Positions 59,486 to 64,000 of a stretch of 64,000 bases of DNA are shown one piece after another. Below the pieces are notes generated by a model. That model saw only the letters and a program-made list of their open reading frames with translations. It was not told the origin of the DNA and did not search any database. This DNA comes from Candidatus Peregrinibacteria bacterium (GTDB lineage: Bacteria; Patescibacteriota; Gracilibacteria; UM-FILTER-43-11): positions 1-64,000 of the forward strand of contig JAFGTE010000013.1 in NCBI GenBank assembly GCA_016934215.1, given 5' to 3'. Position 1 is the first letter of the stretch. The number at the start of each line of letters is the position of its first letter. The translations under genes and the position numbers were made by a program.

Positions 59486-60340
59486 TTAGCAGGAACGGTC
59501 GGCGCTGAGTCCTTTCGGAGAAAGGGTGCGGATCATCAGCATGACGAAGACGGAATACAAAAGCAGCCGCATGTGCCCCAGGATCACTGAAGAAAAATCA
59601 AAAAAACGGAGCAGTTCCGGAACCATAACCACTAAGAATGTGGCCACGGCCAGATAGAGAGTCTTTGGTTTGTGGGCCATGATAGCAATCGTCAAAGTCG
59701 TAAGGAGCAGCGGAATTCCGGAAAAGGAAGGATCCAGATACTGAATGCGCCAGATGGTCAGAATACCGGAAATGGCGGCCAAAAGCCCTGCCAGAATCAC
59801 CACGGTCCTTCCCGCCTGCTTCCATGAAAACCCCAGAGAGCTGAGAGCTACTTTGCTTTCTTTGAGCGCTCTGAGCCGCCTGCCAAAGGAAGACTTTAAA
59901 AGAAAATATTCCAGCCCTATTATAAGGACGGTAACAAAGGCCTGTCCCACTATCAGCGCGGGTAAGGTCTGGATAAAATCCGGGCGGGCGATTCCGGCGA
60001 TTCCCAGTACCCCGCCGGTCACTGAATTCCATGATTTAAGCAGGGCGTCTGCTGCCACCACACTGGCCAGAGTCAGAACAGCGTAACTGTCCTGAGACAT
60101 CTTTGTGTAAGCGAAGCCAAAAAACAAGGCTATTCCCAGCGCGAACAGAACTGACAGTAAAACGGCAGGGGGTAGAGGCAATCCTGCCTTCTGCAGAATC
60201 ACCATGACATAAGCGCCGCTGGCGTAAGTGACCGGCACGGCCAGAAAAAAGATCCCGGTCACTGTTACGGTCAGATGCGCCCCTGCCGAAATAATCACTC
60301 CTTCCAGAAACTTTGCTGTAATACTTAAAAGGTATCCCAT
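59486..60340 (-). CDS. LivM-like ABC permease
   Basis: Polytopic; position and permease pattern. Confidence 0.8.
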   Translation of the reverse strand: MGYLLSITAKFLEGVIISAGAHLTVTVTGIFFLAVPVTYASGAYVMVILQKAGLPLPPAVLLSVLFALGIALFFGFAYTKMSQDSYAVLTLASVVAADALLKSWNSVTGGVLGIAGIARPDFIQTLPALIVGQAFVTVLIIGLEYFLLKSSFGRRLRALKESKVALSSLGFSWKQAGRTVVILAGLLAAISGILTIWRIQYLDPSFSGIPLLLTTLTIAIMAHKPKTLYLAVATFLVVMVPELLRFFDFSSVILGHMRLLLYSVFVMLMIRTLSPKGLSADRSC

Positions 60341-61209
60341 CAGCTGTTTCGTTTAGAGGAATAAAAGAGGCCACGGGGCCAGAGACTGAGCATAATGGCC
60401 GCCAGCAGAAAGACAAACACCATTTTCCAGGCGGCGGAAAAATCGCTGAAGCTGATGGCTATCTGCGGTACCAGCGCCACCAGATATGACGCAATGAAAG
60501 TGCCGGCAATATTGGCCTGGCCGCCGATCAGAAAAGCGATAAAGGCCATGATAATCAAATCAAAGCCCATTCCGGGTGTCAGAGCCGTATTGAGTCCGAG
60601 CGTGATACCGATAAAACCGGCCATCAGGATGGCGAGTAAATAAGTGACAAAACGCATTCGATGGGAATTGATCCCTTGTGCTTCAGCACTGTTGCGGTTT
60701 TCCGAAAGACTTCTCAGGGTTCTTCCGAAAGGCGTTTTTTGAAGCACAAAGGCCATTAAAAGAAAACACAGTATTCCGGCCGCAATGGTGATCAGGCCGG
60801 GCAGGGTGAGGTTGAGTCCGCTAAAATGGAAAGTCGGCAGAACGCCTTCGATTATACTTTTTCCATCCGATCCAAAACCGATTGCAATCAACGCCTCCAG
60901 CGCCACTCCCGCTGAAAAACTGGCCAGCAGGGCGAACAGGTATTGTTTTCGTTCAATGTATTTTTCCAGCAGAAAGTAGGAAAAGACGGAAAAGATGATT
61001 CCTGTTACGACAGCTATTATGCCCGCCAGGTAGAAATCGCCGGACCATTTCACGATCATATAAAACAGGTAGGCGATAACGGTCGACATCGCGCCGATAC
61101 CCAGATGGAATACCTTGCTGACGCTGTAGATCATATAAAGCGGAATAGCGATGAGCAGGATCTGCGTACCGAGCACCAGGCTGTTTAGCAGAATCTGGAG
61201 GAAAAACAT
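60340..61209 (-). CDS. LivH-like ABC permease
   Basis: SLVLGTQILLIAIPLYMIYSVSKVFHLGIGAMSTV; translationally coupled to next gene. Confidence 0.85.
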   Translation of the reverse strand: MFFLQILLNSLVLGTQILLIAIPLYMIYSVSKVFHLGIGAMSTVIAYLFYMIVKWSGDFYLAGIIAVVTGIIFSVFSYFLLEKYIERKQYLFALLASFSAGVALEALIAIGFGSDGKSIIEGVLPTFHFSGLNLTLPGLITIAAGILCFLLMAFVLQKTPFGRTLRSLSENRNSAEAQGINSHRMRFVTYLLAILMAGFIGITLGLNTALTPGMGFDLIIMAFIAFLIGGQANIAGTFIASYLVALVPQIAISFSDFSAAWKMVFVFLLAAIMLSLWPRGLFYSSKRNS

Positions 61210-61226
61210 GACTTTATTATTTAGGA

Positions 61227-62345
61227 TTATTGATTAACAGCTTCGCCGTTTTGCACTATGAAACGGCTGACAGGAATGTTCTGAACGAAGTTGTTTTCTC
61301 CGAAATAGATCTTTCCGATGTAACCTTCGAAGCTTTTCTTCCGCAGGGCGTTTTTGACCTTTGCGGGATCAGGTCCTTCACTTTGAATGGTCTCTGTCAG
61401 AATATCCAGTACATCCAGGGCAGATGCCGTGTAATACATACCCAACGCTTCGATGACTCCCTTTTCGGCTTCGATGCCTTCGTAAACCTGTTGGAATTCA
61501 GGAGAACTTAAAGTGGGTGCGTCGATAATGATCATTCCTTCGTCTGCTTTGGCAGCGTTTATTCGTGAAACATTTGGCAGATAAGCATACTGGCTGACCA
61601 GCTGTACATCTGCCAGGGCCGGGATTTCCGCCAGCTGTTTAAGCAGATTTTCAGCGGTTATACCGGGATTCGGATTTAAAAATAATGCTTCCGGCTGACT
61701 GACCGCTACTTTTTCCAGCATGTTCCGGAAATCACTGCCTCCTTTCGGGAAGGTCTCATCAGCAATTATGGTCACATCGGAATCCAGGTTTTCACGCACC
61801 ACTTTCTGCAGGCCTATATTGTAATCATTCTGTTCTGTGATCATCGCTACTTTTTTATACCGGTTCAGTTCTTTGGCAATTCCCTGCCCCACCACGTCAT
61901 CGTTGTAAGAAATAGTAAAAACAAAATCGCCTTCCTTTTCCACGTCCGGATTAGAGGACCATCCGGAAAGGAGTACTACTTGGTTACTTTGTGCAATCGG
62001 AGCAACTGCTAATGTTTCAGAAGAGCATGTTCCGCCCAATACAAAATCCACCTGATCGAAGTCGACCAGCTTCTGAAAAGCCAGTACTGATTCTGCACCG
62101 CTGCACTTGCCATCTTCGTACACCAGTTCAAATTGATAATCATTTGCCTGCTGATTTACCTTCTCCACCTGATAATCCAGCACTTTCTGAATTTCTATAC
62201 CCAAAGCGGCAGCATCTCCGCTTAAAGAAGTGAGCACTCCCAGTTTGACGGTTTTAACCGGCTGATCTCCCGTACTTTCTATCACGGAAGCATTGCAGGC
62301 GGTCAGTAATAGAAAAGAAATAAGAGTTAAAAGTATTTTACGCAT
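61227..62345 (-). CDS. LivK-like substrate-binding lipoprotein
   Basis: LLTAC lipobox; VKLGVLTSLSGDAAALGIEIQ. Confidence 0.9.
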   Translation of the reverse strand: MRKILLTLISFLLLTACNASVIESTGDQPVKTVKLGVLTSLSGDAAALGIEIQKVLDYQVEKVNQQANDYQFELVYEDGKCSGAESVLAFQKLVDFDQVDFVLGGTCSSETLAVAPIAQSNQVVLLSGWSSNPDVEKEGDFVFTISYNDDVVGQGIAKELNRYKKVAMITEQNDYNIGLQKVVRENLDSDVTIIADETFPKGGSDFRNMLEKVAVSQPEALFLNPNPGITAENLLKQLAEIPALADVQLVSQYAYLPNVSRINAAKADEGMIIIDAPTLSSPEFQQVYEGIEAEKGVIEALGMYYTASALDVLDILTETIQSEGPDPAKVKNALRKKSFEGYIGKIYFGENNFVQNIPVSRFIVQNGEAVNQ

Positions 62346-62380
62346 GAATAAGGTAATTAAAAATTAGAATGGTGATGATA

Positions 62381-62480
62381 TTATACAATTTTTTTCGACA
62401 TGACAAGTGTATGTTTTCATTTTTCTTTTAAAATAAAGCAAAAACTGCTATAATTGATGTGTCGAAAAATGTCGACATTT
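62381..62480. promoter_or_regulatory. divergent promoter region with inverted TGTCGAAAAA sites
   Basis: tttttcgaca at 62391-62400 and tgtcgaaaaa at 62460-62469; TATAAT at 62449-62454 (+) and attata at 62380-62385 (-). Confidence 0.65.
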
Positions 62481-62499
62481 CAATTATCAGACCATAATC

Positions 62500-63228
62500 G
62501 TGTATAAAATCTACCTTCATCCGCTGGGCTTCAGCAACAAAGAAGCAGAGGTCTATCTGGCCCTGAATACCTTTGGCCCCTCCCCTGCCGCCACACTGGC
62601 CCGCATCACAAACATTAAACGGACTTCTATGTATGACATCCTGAATGCGCTTATGGCGAAAAATCTGATCGTCACTTTTAAAAAAGGACAAACCACTTTT
62701 TACGCCATCGATGACCTGAATAAACTCCTGCATAATGAACGGGAAAAAGTCCGGCTGGCCGAATCAGTAGTCCGGCAGCTGGATGCTGAAAAGGCCACAC
62801 AGGAAGGGATTCCTATCAATCACTACATCGGCGAAGAGAATTACCGTGAGATGTACGAAGATATCCTCCGTGCCAACCCCAAAGAACTGATGGCCTGGCT
62901 GCATCTGGATAAGTTCTACAAAGCGCTGGATCCGGTCCGTGAGGAAGAATGGACCCTGCAACGGATCAAACAGGGCATGTACGCCCGCCTTATTCTGGTG
63001 GATACTCCGTTAGCCCGCAAATTCCGCAGGCAGGACAAAGAAAGGCTTCGGTCAACCGTCATCATTCCGAAGGAATTCGCCTTTGATACCAACTGCTTTT
63101 TATACGAAAATCACATCATGCTTTTTGATGCCGATAAAGTCGTCACGGGCATACGCATTAACCATCCGGGAATCTACACCATGCAGAAACAGATCTTTGA
63201 GATGACCTGGAATTACTTTAAAGGTTAG
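62500..63228 (+). CDS. TrmB-like transcriptional regulator
   Basis: GTG start; LGFSNKEAEVYLALNTFGPSPAATLARITNIKRTSMYDILNALMAKNLI. Confidence 0.88.
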   Translation: MYKIYLHPLGFSNKEAEVYLALNTFGPSPAATLARITNIKRTSMYDILNALMAKNLIVTFKKGQTTFYAIDDLNKLLHNEREKVRLAESVVRQLDAEKATQEGIPINHYIGEENYREMYEDILRANPKELMAWLHLDKFYKALDPVREEEWTLQRIKQGMYARLILVDTPLARKFRRQDKERLRSTVIIPKEFAFDTNCFLYENHIMLFDADKVVTGIRINHPGIYTMQKQIFEMTWNYFKG

Positions 63229-64000
63229 ACGGAATATCAATACCGTTATTTTCCAATTGTTCTGCCACTAGTTCTTTGGCTTCAAGTAATGAAATAAAAG
63301 TCCGTCTTACATCCTCTCGTTTATAGTAGGAATCATCATAGCTATCCAATGCCTCCTGAACATTTTCATAGATAAATTTAATACCGTTAATGGATGCCTT
63401 TGTTTCATCCGGAAGCACTAAATTATCTTCAACTCGAACAGCCCAGGAAAGGATGGCATCAGCCTCCCCCTGGATTTCATTCAGATTCAGCGGTTCATCA
63501 CCTGAGTAGTCTCCTTTTGCATAGTCCGTTCCCCTGTGTCTCATATCTTCAAAACGTCGGCGTAACTGCTCAGCTATTTCGTAAGTATATTTTTCCTCAC
63601 CGGGAATCCGCGCTAAAAAACATCTAAAATCGGTATGTTTGTCTTCATCATAAATGGGAGCGAGCAAGTATTCATAGCCGAATCTTCCCCTGAAATCTGA
63701 ATAACTTTCCGGTTTTCCGGTTACTGTAACGAATTCCTGCCCCTGACAGGCATATTCTCCATCATTCCAAAGACTGCTGGCATTTGCCATTTCTGTGAAT
63801 TGAGGATAAAAACGATGAAGCTGCAAAGCATCAAAACGCTCCTGCGTGTAAAGCCACTGTTTGGCTATCGGTTTGGCCTTTTGAGTTGAAAAGACTTGGA
63901 TAATCCGCAGCCTTGTTCCAATGCACTCCATTTTCCTCTCAGGACTTACTTCTTTACAATATTTTTCTGCTTCTTCTCTATTCTTTTCTTCTGCCCTTTT
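63218..64000 (-). CDS. hypothetical protein, 5' end beyond window
   Basis: Frame stays open to the window edge upstream of ATG 63931 (KRAEEKNREEAEKYCKEVSPERKMEC...). Confidence 0.6.
   Translation of the reverse strand, partial: KRAEEKNREEAEKYCKEVSPERKMECIGTRLRIIQVFSTQKAKPIAKQWLYTQERFDALQLHRFYPQFTEMANASSLWNDGEYACQGQEFVTVTGKPESYSDFRGRFGYEYLLAPIYDEDKHTDFRCFLARIPGEEKYTYEIAEQLRRRFEDMRHRGTDYAKGDYSGDEPLNLNEIQGEADAILSWAVRVEDNLVLPDETKASINGIKFIYENVQEALDSYDDSYYKREDVRRTFISLLEAKELVAEQLENNGIDIPSNL

Overview
The window reads as a Patescibacteria/CPR-like (possibly Peregrinibacteria-type) chromosome fragment using the standard UGA-stop code; this placement is inferred from gene content and not tested. From about 3 kb onward it is dense with housekeeping genes: dtd, glyS, ndk, an M16 protease, rsmH, an ftsL-like gene, alr, an ELFV dehydrogenase, a yqeY-like gene, carB, tsaC, aspS, tgt, clpP, gatB, coaE, lepB, hisS, aroE, nth, recX, nusA, prfB and def. 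Also present are a type IV pilus block, a one-ATPase Liv-type ABC cassette next to a TrmB-like regulator, an RsbW/STAS partner-switch pair, and several large surface proteins (SLH, SLH-RlpA-CAP, and a 1980-aa protein with tandem repeats and a sortase-like C-terminus). The first ~2.85 kb differs sharply: two GC-rich, Myxococcota-flavoured ORFs (an outer-membrane-barrel-like protein and a Gly-rich lipoprotein). They sit behind AT-rich promoters of the same form as the one in front of the neighbouring surface gene. The observations most worth a second look are: (1) an apparently uncatalogued two-cysteine 'GG[FY]T-x-N ... C-x(6,8)-Y-x2-C-x3-LPxGxY' domain, present four times in the giant protein and once in a small membrane protein 10 kb away; (2) a ~320-nt GC-rich structured minus-strand RNA with its own promoter and terminator (23.75-24.07 kb), whose 5' motif matches the leader of that small membrane protein; (3) long leaders with 5'-terminal hairpins on the surface and foreign-looking genes; (4) a prfB +1 programmed frameshift lacking the usual adjacent Shine-Dalgarno; and (5) palindromic elements inserted at the coaE start and inside the carB linker.
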